64,000 bases of DNA from Gemmataceae bacterium (GCA_901538445.1 LR594584.1:3381586-3445585), one strand, 5' to 3'; shown: positions 52,478 through 62,183, counted from the first letter of the stretch. A program made the numbers and translations. The notes: generated by a model from the sequence alone, not told the origin.

Positions 52478-52504
52478 CGGGGCCGGAATGTGTCACCGGC
52501 CCCG
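52478..52504. repeat. Nine-base hairpin upstream of WD40 gene
   Basis: 52478-52486 and 52496-52504 form an exact nine-base stem with a nine-base loop, right after the terminator hairpin of the pseudopilin gene. Confidence 0.5.
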
Positions 52505-52541
52505 GAAAACGAAGCGGGCGGCGGCCGCTCGCCGCCGCCCG
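52505..52541 (-). terminator. Intrinsic terminator of the third pseudopilin gene
   Basis: On the minus strand an 11-base perfect stem (52541-52531 with 52525-52515, loop five) is followed by TTCGTTTTCC. It lies 26 bases after the stop of the DUF1559 gene. Confidence 0.7.
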
Positions 52542-52567
52542 TCGGGTTCCTCAGCGGGCAGTGCCGC

Positions 52568-53578
52568 TCAGTTGTCGGTCCACACGCCCCCGTCGTTCCG
52601 CATGTTCATGTACCACCAGGTCGTGGTGGTGACGGTGTTCTTCACGAACCGGACGCTGCCGTCGGCCATTGCGACCTGGACTCCGCCCGTGTGCCGGCTC
52701 CGGGCGTTGGCCTGCTGGAACCGACAGCCGACGCACGCGCCCATGCCGTTTGCGCTGTCGTTGACGCACCCCTCGCAGTCGTCGGCCTGGTGCTCGGTGC
52801 CGTTCGGGAGCAGGCAGTCCACGCTCGCCTGGCCCGCGATGACGCTGGCCCCGGTGTAGCCGAGGGCCCAGGTGCCGCGGGCGTCGCCGGCCCCGAGGTG
52901 GGAGCCGATCCGGACCTCGGCGAGCATGATGGTGCTGGACGTGCCGTCGTCGATCCCGGTCAGTTTCGCGCCCCAGTTGATGCACATCACCCCGCCGGCG
53001 GCGAGCCCCGCCGAGTTCGTCGGCGTGACTCCGCCTTCCGAAGAGGCGTAACCGGTCGTGGCGAACCCGCTGCTTGCGGGCAGGCCGTGAATGCCGCCGG
53101 CGTTGCAGGCATAGTTCCCGCGCGCCCAGCCGCCCCCACCGCCGCTCCACGGCACCTCACTGCCCGTGTCCGTCGGGCACAGGAGGCCCGGCAGCAGCGT
53201 TCCCTTGAGGTTCTTCCAGCTCTGGTCCGCGGTCGCGGCGGTGAGGTAGTTCGCAGGGTTCGCCGGGACGCTGGCGTACAGGTTGCCCTGCTCGATGTAC
53301 GGCAGCAGCAGGACGACCCAGTTCGGGCCGAAGTTGCCCCCGGCGCTGTTGCGGGCTTCGCCCGACCGGAGAAGAATCGACGGCGGCAGCGTGCCGACGT
53401 TGTCGTGGTACGCGTGGCACGCGAGGGCGAGTTGCTTGATGTTGTTGGAGCACTTTGTCCGTGCGGCCGACTCGCGGACCTTCTGCACGGCCGGGAGCAG
53501 GAGGCCGATCAAAATCGCGATGATCGCGATCACGACCAGCAGTTCGACAAGCGTGAAGCCGCGGCGATGTGCGGACAT
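52568..53578 (-). CDS. DUF1559 type IV pilin-like protein (copy 3), Cys-rich tail
   Basis: A 336-residue pseudopilin. Prepilin motif [19 protein letters not shown], then TKCSNNIKQLALACHAYHD. The H-X9-DG motif is HTGGVQVAMADGS. Unlike the other two copies it carries a Cys cluster before this motif: C in DCLLPNG, CEGCVNDSANGMGACVGC, with pairs spaced C-x2-C twice, which could form disulfides or bind metal. The ATG at 53576-53578 follows CGGAG; an earlier ATG ten codons upstream is less suitable for the leader. No partner gene on the same strand downstream; it ends in a strong terminator. Confidence 0.9.
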   Translation of the reverse strand: MSAHRRGFTLVELLVVIAIIAILIGLLLPAVQKVRESAARTKCSNNIKQLALACHAYHDNVGTLPPSILLRSGEARNSAGGNFGPNWVVLLLPYIEQGNLYASVPANPANYLTAATADQSWKNLKGTLLPGLLCPTDTGSEVPWSGGGGGWARGNYACNAGGIHGLPASSGFATTGYASSEGGVTPTNSAGLAAGGVMCINWGAKLTGIDDGTSSTIMLAEVRIGSHLGAGDARGTWALGYTGASVIAGQASVDCLLPNGTEHQADDCEGCVNDSANGMGACVGCRFQQANARSRHTGGVQVAMADGSVRFVKNTVTTTTWWYMNMRNDGGVWTDN

Positions 53579-53845
53579 CGGCAGACTCCGGAGAGTGTGG
53601 CGACGCACTCTGACCCCCGAGGCCGTGAGGTGACGCGAGCGACGGAGGTGCGAGGAGTGCGAGTACGGTGAATCGTTGTTAAGAGTATCGAGTGAATTCT
53701 GGCGGTGCGAGAGGATTTTTCGAGGGTTTGATCCGGAAGCCGAGCAGAAAGGGCGCGAATGTACCGCCCGGCAGATAAAGTCAGGGCGAGGCAGACGGAG
53801 GCGAATAACCGCCCTCTGGCCCGCCCTGAGTGGCGCGCGTGTGCG

Positions 53846-55225
53846 TCACCCCACGAGCCCCGCGATCGGGGTGCCCTTGGTGATGGCGAACGGGCGGTCG
53901 CCCTGGTCGTGCATCTCGCCGTGCGGGTCGATGTTGAGGCAGTGGTAGATCGTCGCCAGGAAGTCGGCCGGGGTGACCGGGTTGCTCGCGGGGCGGCCGG
54001 CGATCTTGTCCGACTGGCCGTACACCTGACCGCCCTTGATGCCGCCGCCGGCGAACAGCACGCTGAAGCAATCCGGCCAGTGCTCGCGGCCGGCGTTGCT
54101 CTTGGTGATCTTCGGGGACCGGCCGAACTCGGCCGCCACGACCACGAGCGTCTCGTCGAGCTTGCCGCTTGCTTCCAGATCTGTCATCAGCGCGTCGAAC
54201 GCCTGGTCGAACGGCGGCACGAGGTAGTCCTTGTGCGCGTCGAAGTTGTTCCAGTGGGTGTCCCACGCGAACCCGTCGACGCCCTGCGACCGCTGCCAGT
54301 TGCACTGCACGAGCCGGGTGCCGGCGTCGAGGAGCCGGCGGCTCAGCATCACCGACTGGCCGAACATGTTCCGCCCGTACCGCTCGCGCTCCTTCGGGTC
54401 CGCGGCGCTCAAATCGACCGCCTTCCGTACCCGGTCGGACGAGATCACCTGGACCGCCTTCGCCTGCGAGTCCTTGATGGTGCCGCTCATCGCGAGGCCG
54501 TTGAGCGGCTTCGCCTCGGCGTTGAGCTGATCGACGAGCGACAGCCGCCGCTTCAGCGCGTCGGGCTGCTCGTTGGCGACGAGCGGCAGGTGGTCGAGCT
54601 TGAAGTCGTCGTCGTTCGGGTTCCCCCCGGGGAGGAGCGGGTCGTACTTCGGCCCGAGCGACCCGGCGAACTGCCCGGCCCGGCGGCCGCCGGCGACGTC
54701 CATGCGGTGCGGGACCATCGCCCACGCCGGCAGCGGCCCCGGCCCAGGGGCGAGCTTGGCGAGCACGGCCCCCATGTGCGGCATGTCCTGCCGCGACATG
54801 CTGTTCACCTCGGGGACGCCGCCCGAGTACGGCACGCCCGTGACCATCCAGTACGTCCCGCGGCCGTGGTCGTTGTGCTCGTGCCACATGGTGCGGACGA
54901 GCGCCGCCTTGTGCATCCAGCTCGCGGTCTTCGGCACCAGTTCGGTGAACCGCACGCCGGGGAGTTTAGTGGCGATCGTCGAGAACGGCCCGCGGATGTC
55001 GTCAGGGGCGTCGGGCTTCGGGTCGAACGTGTCGAGCTGTGCGGGGCCGCCGGACAGGTAGAGGATGATGCAGTTCTTCGCCTGCCCGAAGCTCTTCGGC
55101 TTCGGGCCGGTCGGTGCGGGGTTGTTGGCCATCAGCCGCGGGAGCGACAGGCCGGCGAGGCCGAGGCCGCCGACGCGGATCATCTCGCGGCGGTCGAGCG
55201 GCGAGGAACCCCACAGGTTGAGCAT
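53846..55225 (-). CDS. DUF1501 TAT-exported protein
   Basis: A 459-residue protein of the planctomycete DUF1501 family (sulfatase/alkaline phosphatase superfamily relatives). The twin-arginine signal LDRREMIRVGGLGLAGLSL is at about 10-30. The family features CIILYLSGGPAQLDTFDPKPD, ALVRTMWHEHNDHGRGTYWMVTG, TLVVVAAEFGRSPKI, GREHWPDCFSVLFAGGGIKGG and a terminal TIYHCLNIDP are present, with His and Asp that probably bind metal. These genes lie next to DUF1549/DUF1553 genes across the phylum, as here on the other strand 2.7 kb away. Its role is unknown; envelope sugar or sulfate metabolism is proposed. Start ATG 55223-55225. Confidence 0.9.
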   Translation of the reverse strand: MLNLWGSSPLDRREMIRVGGLGLAGLSLPRLMANNPAPTGPKPKSFGQAKNCIILYLSGGPAQLDTFDPKPDAPDDIRGPFSTIATKLPGVRFTELVPKTASWMHKAALVRTMWHEHNDHGRGTYWMVTGVPYSGGVPEVNSMSRQDMPHMGAVLAKLAPGPGPLPAWAMVPHRMDVAGGRRAGQFAGSLGPKYDPLLPGGNPNDDDFKLDHLPLVANEQPDALKRRLSLVDQLNAEAKPLNGLAMSGTIKDSQAKAVQVISSDRVRKAVDLSAADPKERERYGRNMFGQSVMLSRRLLDAGTRLVQCNWQRSQGVDGFAWDTHWNNFDAHKDYLVPPFDQAFDALMTDLEASGKLDETLVVVAAEFGRSPKITKSNAGREHWPDCFSVLFAGGGIKGGQVYGQSDKIAGRPASNPVTPADFLATIYHCLNIDPHGEMHDQGDRPFAITKGTPIAGLVG

Positions 55226-55447
55226 GACAGGACTCCGGGCGGCGGGTCGGGCGTGAGAGCCCGTGTTTCTGGCGTGCGGGGACGGGTGCGTCCCCTCGAG
55301 TTCGGCAGGCGGGAAAACAGCGTGCATTCCGACGAAAGGAAGTGTACCATAACACACGTCCCGCCCGCCAGTATTTCCCGCCGACGATTTTCGCCCGCCC
55401 GCCGACCGCACGGTCACCCGCCCGAAGCCCGCCCGCCCGGACCCGCC

Positions 55448-57859
55448 ATGCGACACCTCCTCTCGCTTCTGGCCCTCGTTGCGCTCCCGGCCGTCGCCTC
55501 GTCACAGGGGTTCGTCGAAAGCGCCTCGCCGCCGGTCGCGGCCGTCGGCAAGACCACGCGCGTCGCGTTCGTCGGGAAGGACCTCGGGCCGGGCCTCGAC
55601 GTGTGGGCGGCGCTCCCGAAGGGCGCGATCTCCGCGAAGCCGGTCAGCAGCGAGCCCGGGAAACTCGTCTTCGACCTGGCGGTCGCGGCCGACGCACCCG
55701 TCGGCGTGTGCGGGCTGCGGCTCGCCACACGCGACGGCCTCACGAACGCCGTGCTATTCCACCTCGAAGACCTCCCGGTAAAGGACCGCGCGGCGAGTGA
55801 CACCCCGGTGTCACTGAGCCTCCCGGCGTGCATCGCCGGCACGTTCACCGAGGGGACCGCGGACCGGTACGCGATCACCGTCGCGGCCGGCGAGCGGGTG
55901 TGCTTCGAGGCAGTCGCCAACCGGCTCGGGAAGGACGCCGACCCGCTGCTGACGGTCCGCGACTCGGCCGGCGCGTTCGTGCTCGAGCGCGACAACGACC
56001 CCGGACTGTACTTCGACTTCCGGTTCGAACACACGTTCGCGAAGGCCGGCATCTACACGCTCGAACTCCGCGACGCCCGGCTGAAAGCGTCGGAACACAA
56101 CCACTACGTCCTGCGCGTCGGCCGCTTCCCCACCGGGCGCGTCGCGGCCGTGCCGGCCCGCGGGGGCGACGCCCTCAGCGCGATCACTTTTGCCACCGTG
56201 AAGTGGCCCGGCGACCAGGGCTCGGCGTGGGTGCCGGTTTCGGCGGCCGAGGGGCCGGTGACCGTCGCCCGCGACTGCGACGAATCGCGCGACGGCGGGT
56301 TTGCCGAAGCCACGGCACCAGCGGCGCAACTTGCGTTCCTGATGACGCCGGCGCGTGCGAACCTGTTCCAGCCACTCGCCCGCAGCGTCACGCTCGGGAG
56401 CCTCCAGGCGACGCCGGCCGCGGTGCCGGGGTCGCTGTGCGGCGTACTCCGAAAGCCCGGCCGGCCGGTCGCGTTCGCCGTGCAACTCGCCAGGGGCGAG
56501 CGCATCTTTCTGCGGGCCGAGTCGAAGGTGCTGAACTCCCCCGCGGACCTCGAAATCTCGGTGACCGACCGGTCCGGCCGCGAGCAGCGCCGCGCCGCCG
56601 ACGGCCCCACCGGGGCGGAAGCGACGCTCGACTTCACCGCCCCGGCGACCGGCGAGTACGGCATCGTCGTGAAGGACGTGCTGCGCGACGGCAGCGACTC
56701 GCACGCCTTCTGCCTCCGCGTGCGCAACGACCCGTTCCCGCCCGTTCTGACGGCCGAAGTCGAGGGGCTGACCGTTCCGCAAGGCAGCTACCAGACGGTG
56801 CCGATTCTCGTGACACGCACGGGCCCCGCCGGGCCGATCGCGCTGTCGCTCGCGGGGAACCCGACCGGTCTCAAGCTCACGCCGAGCGAGATTCCGGCGG
56901 CCGCGAACAGCGTCGTCTGCAAGCTCGAAGCCGACGCCGGCGCGCCGCTCGGCATCCACACGGTTCAGATCGTCGCGGAGTACGAGAAGGCTCCCGAACT
57001 CCGGCGCACGCCCGGCAGCAGCTTCTACGCCCTCAAGATGGTGACCGAGCGCGAGCGCGTCCTGGTCCGCACGCGGCCCCTGATCGACAAGAAGTACCAC
57101 AACGTCGATCTGATCCCGATCGCGCTGCGCGAGGACCAGACCCGGCTCCCACCGGCGCTGCCCGACCGCTTCGCCGTGCAGGTCACGCCGCCGAGCCACT
57201 TCACGTTCGAGTTGCCCGAGGAGACCGTCACGCTCTCGCGCTACCACACGGCCCCGGTTCCGGTGGTCACCACGCGGGCCGCGGACTTCGACGGGCCGGT
57301 CACGTTCCACGCGGTGGGCGGGCAACTCGGGGCAAAGACCGAGGGCCGCACCCGCGTGTACGCCGAGTTCCCCGACGCGACCGCGAAGCAACCGGCCGTG
57401 GCCGGCGTGGTGGTCTCGAAGATCCTTACGAACACCGCCAGGGCCCGCATCGACGTGACCGCGACCGGCACCCACAAGGGCCGCCGCGTGGCGCTCACGC
57501 GCACCTTCGACCTCGACATCGTGACCGCGTTCCGGTTCGCCGCCGAGCCGGTGAAGGTGGCGCTGCTCCCCGGCGAGTCCGCGGGCGTGGCGCTGACCGT
57601 TACCCGGCAGCCGGGGTTCGACGGCCCGGTGAAGCTGCACCTCTCGCCGATGCCGGGCGTCGAGTTCCCCGAACACCTGACGGTCCCGAAGGGCGAGGCG
57701 GCCGTGCGGTTCACCGTGAGGGCCGCCGCCGACGCGCCGCCCCGCAAGCAGAACCCGACCGTCCACGCGACCGGCGAGGTGAACGGCTTCGAGGACGAGG
57801 TGCGGGCCAACCCGTTCGAGGTCGAGATCAAGAAGGTCGAACCGCCCAAGAAGAAGTGA
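55448..57859 (+). CDS. Exported PPC-domain / Ig-like repeat protein
   Basis: An 803-residue secreted protein. Signal peptide MRHLLSLLALVALPAVASSQG. An N-terminal Ig-like IPT/TIG-type domain is followed by a bacterial pre-peptidase C-terminal (PPC) domain at about 130-220 (FTEGTADRYAITVAAGERVCFEAVA, ending HNHYVLRVG), a second at about 330-430 and further beta-sandwich domains to the end. The terminal motif AKKEPPKKK-like EIKKVEPPKKK is basic. It is the typical companion of DUF1549/DUF1553 proteins in planctomycetes. ATG 55448-55450 opens the signal; the frame is open 560 codons upstream but that overlaps the DUF1501 gene on the other strand. Confidence 0.82.
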   Translation: MRHLLSLLALVALPAVASSQGFVESASPPVAAVGKTTRVAFVGKDLGPGLDVWAALPKGAISAKPVSSEPGKLVFDLAVAADAPVGVCGLRLATRDGLTNAVLFHLEDLPVKDRAASDTPVSLSLPACIAGTFTEGTADRYAITVAAGERVCFEAVANRLGKDADPLLTVRDSAGAFVLERDNDPGLYFDFRFEHTFAKAGIYTLELRDARLKASEHNHYVLRVGRFPTGRVAAVPARGGDALSAITFATVKWPGDQGSAWVPVSAAEGPVTVARDCDESRDGGFAEATAPAAQLAFLMTPARANLFQPLARSVTLGSLQATPAAVPGSLCGVLRKPGRPVAFAVQLARGERIFLRAESKVLNSPADLEISVTDRSGREQRRAADGPTGAEATLDFTAPATGEYGIVVKDVLRDGSDSHAFCLRVRNDPFPPVLTAEVEGLTVPQGSYQTVPILVTRTGPAGPIALSLAGNPTGLKLTPSEIPAAANSVVCKLEADAGAPLGIHTVQIVAEYEKAPELRRTPGSSFYALKMVTERERVLVRTRPLIDKKYHNVDLIPIALREDQTRLPPALPDRFAVQVTPPSHFTFELPEETVTLSRYHTAPVPVVTTRAADFDGPVTFHAVGGQLGAKTEGRTRVYAEFPDATAKQPAVAGVVVSKILTNTARARIDVTATGTHKGRRVALTRTFDLDIVTAFRFAAEPVKVALLPGESAGVALTVTRQPGFDGPVKLHLSPMPGVEFPEHLTVPKGEAAVRFTVRAAADAPPRKQNPTVHATGEVNGFEDEVRANPFEVEIKKVEPPKKK

Positions 57860-57904
57860 GCGCCCCGCGCTCGGTTCGCTCGTGGATGAACGACGGAGCC
57901 CCCG

Positions 57905-60052
57905 ATGATCGCCGCGCTTTCACTCACCGCCCTTCTCGCCGCCGCGCCCCCGGCCGAGCCGCCCGTGTCGTTCCGCACCGACGTCATCGCGGCGCTGTCG
58001 CGGGTCGGGTGCAACTCGGGCGCGTGCCACGGGTCGCCGCAGGGGAAGAACGGGTTCCGGCTGTCGCTCCGCGGGGCCGACCCCACGCTCGACTACGAGA
58101 CGCTCGTCAAGGAGACCGGCGGCCGCCGCGTGAACCGCCACTCGCCCGACGACAGCCTGCTGCTCCAGAAGGGTAGCGGCCGCGTGGCGCACAACGGCGG
58201 CGCACTCATGGGCCGCAGCGAGCCCGTGTACCAGACGATCCTCCGGTGGGTCGCCGAGGGGTGCCGCGACGACGCGCCGCCGGCCCTCGTGAAGCTCGAC
58301 GTGACGCCCGGCTCGCGGCACCTGCCGCTGGAGCAACCGAGCGTGCAGCTCACCGTGAAGGCGACGTTCGCCGACGGCTCGACCCGCGACGTCACGAACA
58401 TGACCGTGTTCTCGTCGAACGACGTCACGGTCGCGCCGGTCACCAAGAACGGCCTCGTCACGTTCGCGCGCACCGGGGAGGTCGCGGTTCTCGCCCGGTT
58501 CCTCACGGGCATCACCAGCACGCGGCTCGCGTGGGTGAAACCCGATAAGGCGTACCAGTTCCGCGGCCCGGCCCCCGCGAACTTCGTGGACGAACTACTC
58601 TTCGCCAAGCAGAAGGAACTGCAACTCTCCCCGGCCCCGGTGTGCAGCGACGAGGTGTTCCTCCGCCGCGTCCACCTCGACGTGACCGGCACCCTTCCAA
58701 CCCCCGAGGCGGCCCGCGAGTTCCTCGACTCGAAGGCCGCCGACAAGCGCGCGAAGTTGATTGATCAACTCCTCCAGCGCGAGGAGTACGCGCAGTTCTG
58801 GGCGCTGAAGTGGGCCGACGTGCTCCGCGGCAGCCCGGTGACGATCAGCGAGCGCGGCGTCCACAGCTTCCACCGCTACCTCGTCCGCTCGTTCGCCGAC
58901 GACAAGCCGGTGACGCAGTTCGCCCGCGAACTCCTGACCGGCACCGGCAACACGCTGAACAAGCCCGGGGCGAACTTCTACCGTGTCACCCGCACCCCCG
59001 AGGACTCGGCCGAGGCCGCGGCGCAACTATTCCTCGGGGTGCGGATGCAGTGCGCGAAGTGCCACAACCACCCGTTCGAGAACATCACGCAGACCGACTA
59101 CTACGGCCTCGCCGCGTTCTTCGCACGGGTGCAGTTCAAGGGCGCGCAGTTCGGCCTCGACGACGAAGTCGTGTACCTGCAGCCCGGCCGCGAGATCAAC
59201 AACCCGCTGACCCGAAAGCCGCAGCCGCCGCAGGCGTTCGGCACGGCGGTCGCGCTCGGGCCGGACGACGACCGCCGCGAGAAGTTCGCCGACTGGCTCA
59301 CGCAGCCGGGGAACAAGTACTTCGCGCCGTCGGTGGTGAACCGCGTGTGGTTCCACCTGATGGGCAAGGGGATCGTGGACCCGGTGGACGACTTCCGCGA
59401 CACGAACCCGCCGAGTTCGCCCGAACTGCTCGACGCTCTCGCGAAGGAGTTCGCGAAGGGCGGCTACAAGCTCAAGCCGCTGATCCGCGTGATCCTCAAC
59501 TCGCGGACCTACCAGCTCTCGTCGGAGCTGCCGCAACAGTCCGCACACGCCGCCAGCCCGGACCGGTACTTCGTCGCGGCGCAGGTGCGGATGCTCACCG
59601 CGGAGCAGATCCTCGACGCGGTGTCGAGCGCGACCGGCGTGCCCGAGAAGTTCAAGGGCTACCCGGCCGGCACGCGGGCGATCGCGCTGCCGGAGGGCGG
59701 CATCAACCACCCGTTCCTGATGGCGTTCTCGAAGCCGGTTCGGGACGTGATCTGCGAGTGCGCCCGCGAGGACGACCCGGCGCTGCCGCAGGTGCTGCAC
59801 CTGCTCAACAACGCCAACGTGCTCGCCAAGGTGAAGGCCCCCGACGGGCGCGTCGCGACGCTGCTCAAGACCGAGAAGGACAGCGCAGCGGCCATCGAGC
59901 AGATCTACCTCGCGACGCTGAGCCGCCGGCCGACCGCCCATGAGAGGGAACTCGTCACGAAGCACCTCGCGGGCGTGAAGGACCGGGCCGCCGGGTTGCA
60001 AGACGTTCAGCACGCGCTGATGAACCTCAACGAGTTCCTCCTGCGGCACTGA
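57905..60052 (+). CDS. DUF1549/DUF1553 protein with cytochrome-c-like motifs
   Basis: A 715-residue exported protein, the signature of planctomycete genomes. Signal peptide (MIAALSLTALLAAAPPA). A planctomycete cytochrome-type domain with CNSGACHG (residues about 36-43) begins the mature protein; then a Big_2-like Ig domain (about 130-215, VTNMTVFSSNDVTV). The DUF1549 domain includes RRVHLDVTGTLPTPEAAREF, the DUF1553 domain includes AKWLTQPGNKYFAPSVVNRVWFHLMGKG-like KFADWLTQPGNKYFAPSVVN. A second haem-type motif CAKCHNHP lies at about 380. It may take part in extracellular redox chemistry. Gap to the PPC gene is 45 bases, so the two are one operon. Confidence 0.9.
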   Translation: MIAALSLTALLAAAPPAEPPVSFRTDVIAALSRVGCNSGACHGSPQGKNGFRLSLRGADPTLDYETLVKETGGRRVNRHSPDDSLLLQKGSGRVAHNGGALMGRSEPVYQTILRWVAEGCRDDAPPALVKLDVTPGSRHLPLEQPSVQLTVKATFADGSTRDVTNMTVFSSNDVTVAPVTKNGLVTFARTGEVAVLARFLTGITSTRLAWVKPDKAYQFRGPAPANFVDELLFAKQKELQLSPAPVCSDEVFLRRVHLDVTGTLPTPEAAREFLDSKAADKRAKLIDQLLQREEYAQFWALKWADVLRGSPVTISERGVHSFHRYLVRSFADDKPVTQFARELLTGTGNTLNKPGANFYRVTRTPEDSAEAAAQLFLGVRMQCAKCHNHPFENITQTDYYGLAAFFARVQFKGAQFGLDDEVVYLQPGREINNPLTRKPQPPQAFGTAVALGPDDDRREKFADWLTQPGNKYFAPSVVNRVWFHLMGKGIVDPVDDFRDTNPPSSPELLDALAKEFAKGGYKLKPLIRVILNSRTYQLSSELPQQSAHAASPDRYFVAAQVRMLTAEQILDAVSSATGVPEKFKGYPAGTRAIALPEGGINHPFLMAFSKPVRDVICECAREDDPALPQVLHLLNNANVLAKVKAPDGRVATLLKTEKDSAAAIEQIYLATLSRRPTAHERELVTKHLAGVKDRAAGLQDVQHALMNLNEFLLRH

Positions 60053-60089
60053 GCAGGCGCCCCGCGTTCCGACTTCACGGCGGTCGTGC

Positions 60090-60095
60090 TAGAAT
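60090..60095 (+). promoter_or_regulatory. Putative -10 box (TAGAAT) before ATPase operon
   Basis: TAGAAT lies 36 bases before the ATG at 60132. The same hexamer precedes the kinase gene at 7742-7747. No -35 match. Confidence 0.25.
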
Positions 60096-60131
60096 GACCG
60101 CCACGGTCGGCCGAACGTCGGGGCGCGTGGC

Positions 60132-61160
60132 ATGCGTGTGATCGAACAGTTGGCGCAGCACTTCTGGGCGCGCGGCGCGCTCACCCGCGAGGAGGCGCAG
60201 TACCTCGTCGGGCACGGGTTCGTCCGCGAGGGCGACCTGCCGGGGTTCGTTGAGGACAACGCGCCGAGCGAGTTGGCGGGGGAGGAGCCCGACCCGCGGT
60301 TCGACCCGAAGGCCCGCGAGGCCGAGCAACTCGAGGACGAACTCACGGGCCGCAACTCGGCCGGCGGCCGCCGCGGCAAGAAGAAGAAGCCGGCCGGCCA
60401 CAACGTCGCGCCGCTCGCATCGCACCTCGGTTCCCACCTCACCGGCCGCGAGCCGTTCCCGGCACTCCACGAACTCGGCCAGCGCCTCACCCCCTGCGCC
60501 GACTGGCGGGGTGCGGCACGAGCGGTCGCGGCGGCCGAGCCCGACGACCTCGAAGCGGCGCTCGTCGCGGTGCTCAACGCCCGCCCCCGGGCACTCGGGG
60601 AGTTGTGGTTCTGGTTCGACGTGGAGCCGGTGTTCGAGTGGGCCGAGCGCGGCGACAACTCCGGCCCCGTGGCCGACGCCATCGGGAAGTTGCTCCGGGC
60701 CGACACGCCGGGCCGCGTCGGGCGGCTCGACCAGCTCTTGAAGGTGCCCGAGGTCCAGGCGCTGACCGACCTGCTCGCGGCCCGCGGCGCGTTCCTCGCG
60801 GCGCTCCCGGGGCTGTTCGTGCGCCAGTTCGACAAGCTCGGGCAGTGGCTGGTGCCGCCGGCGGCCGGGGCCGCCGGGCCGTGGCCGGCGCTCCCGTGGG
60901 CTTTCGTCCTCCTCTACAACGCCCGCAAGGGCACCGCCGACGTGCCGCCGCCCGGGTACCCCGTGGACCCGCACCAACTCGCGTTCGAGGTGCTGAAGGC
61001 CGCGCTCGTCGCGGCCTTCGCGATGGACCGAGCCGCGGTTCGCGCGCTGCTCATCCACCAGATCCGCGAGCGGCCCGAAGCCATCCCCGATTCGGGCGAC
61101 CTCGCGAAGCGGGCGGTGTTCGACCGCCCCCTGCACTGCCCGTACAGTTGGAAGGTGTGA
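60132..61160 (+). CDS. Hypothetical protein linked to MoxR-like ATPases
   Basis: A 342-residue soluble protein without a recognised domain. Residues 1-75 are helical and acidic; a Lys-rich linker (RRGKKKKPAGH) at about 83-95 is followed by a mostly helical domain with Trp/Pro-rich strings (LGELWFWFDVEPVFEW, PWPALPWAFVLLYNARKG). It starts an operon: the stop is 22 bases before the first MoxR gene. Proteins at this position in MoxR loci are often the substrate-binding or VWA partner, but no VWA (MIDAS) motif is visible. Start ATG 60132. Confidence 0.7.
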   Translation: MRVIEQLAQHFWARGALTREEAQYLVGHGFVREGDLPGFVEDNAPSELAGEEPDPRFDPKAREAEQLEDELTGRNSAGGRRGKKKKPAGHNVAPLASHLGSHLTGREPFPALHELGQRLTPCADWRGAARAVAAAEPDDLEAALVAVLNARPRALGELWFWFDVEPVFEWAERGDNSGPVADAIGKLLRADTPGRVGRLDQLLKVPEVQALTDLLAARGAFLAALPGLFVRQFDKLGQWLVPPAAGAAGPWPALPWAFVLLYNARKGTADVPPPGYPVDPHQLAFEVLKAALVAAFAMDRAAVRALLIHQIRERPEAIPDSGDLAKRAVFDRPLHCPYSWKV

Positions 61161-61182
61161 CCCCACGCGCCCGCGGACGATC

Positions 61183-61941
61183 ATGACTCCGAGTGCCCTC
61201 ACCGAAACCGTCACGCTCTCCCAGGCGCGGGAACTCATCGCGTGCCTGTCGCACGAGCAGAGCGTGCTCCTGCTGTCGCCGCCGGGGGTCGGCAAGTCGG
61301 ACGTCGTGCGGCAGGCGGCCGCCGAGGCGGGGCTGGAGTGCAAGTCGCTCCTCGGCACGCAGATCGCGCCGGAGGACGTCTCGGGCGTGCCGCGGATCAT
61401 CGGCGAGCGGTCCGTGTTCTGCCCGCCGCGGGTGCTGCTCCCCGAGAGCCCGCAGAAGTTCTGCCTGTTCCTCGACGAACTCCCGGCGTGCGCCCCGGAC
61501 GTGCAGAAGGCGTTCTACTCGCTCCTCCTCGAGCGCCGCATCGGCGAGTACGCGCTGCCCCAGGGAACGTGGGTCGTCGCCGCCGGGAACCGGGCCGAGG
61601 ACAAGGCGCTGGTGCGGACCATCTCGAGCGCTCTTGTGAACCGCGTGCTGATTTTGAACGTCCGGATCGACGTCGCCGAGTGGCTCGCGTGGGCGCGGCA
61701 CAGCGGGGTGCGGGCCGACGTGCTCGCGTTCATCGAACAGAACCCCGACGCGCTCCTGCGGCCGGTGCCGGACCGGGCCGCGCCGTTCTCGACCCCGCGC
61801 GCCTGGGCGTCGCTGTCGCGGGCGCTCGACCTCGTCGCTGCGCGGGGCCGGCTGACGGGGCCGCTGGTCCGGGCGCTCGCGGCGGGCCGCGTGAGCGACG
61901 ACGACGCCGGCCGCTTCGCCGCGGCGTGGGCCGGCGCGTAG
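61183..61941 (+). CDS. MoxR-like AAA+ ATPase (copy 1)
   Basis: A 252-residue AAA+ protein of the MoxR/RavA group, which remodels or assembles other proteins. Walker A SPPGVGKSD at about 32-40; Walker B CLFLDELP; sensor VVAAGNR; the arginine-finger-type region SSALVNRV. Short C-terminal lid domain. It lacks the long C-terminal part of RavA. It is very similar to the ATPase that starts at 63423. A start at 61183 follows GGACGATC (weak ribosome site). Operonic with the upstream hypothetical gene. Confidence 0.88.
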   Translation: MTPSALTETVTLSQARELIACLSHEQSVLLLSPPGVGKSDVVRQAAAEAGLECKSLLGTQIAPEDVSGVPRIIGERSVFCPPRVLLPESPQKFCLFLDELPACAPDVQKAFYSLLLERRIGEYALPQGTWVVAAGNRAEDKALVRTISSALVNRVLILNVRIDVAEWLAWARHSGVRADVLAFIEQNPDALLRPVPDRAAPFSTPRAWASLSRALDLVAARGRLTGPLVRALAAGRVSDDDAGRFAAAWAGA

Positions 61942-62183
61942 CCCTTTGAGACCCGCGGTTGCTCGGGCCACACGGTGCGCTCCGCCAGCGCGACCGGACC
62001 GGCGCAACCGCTACGACCTCGACCGGGAGGCCGCGGGACGCGGGAGGGGGTCGAAATCCGGTGGTTCCCACTTCGTTTCGCCGTTACAGTCAGGCAGTCG
62101 CACCCCGTTACGACCGGCCCCCGAACCGCCGCCTCCTCGGCGTCGCGGGGGGTCCGTACCCGCGGGCGACCGGAGCGGCCGCG

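Noticed and set aside
53759-55447. Upstream extension of the PPC protein frame by 563 codons
   Set aside because: It runs antisense through the DUF1501 gene, and a clear signal peptide starts at 55448.
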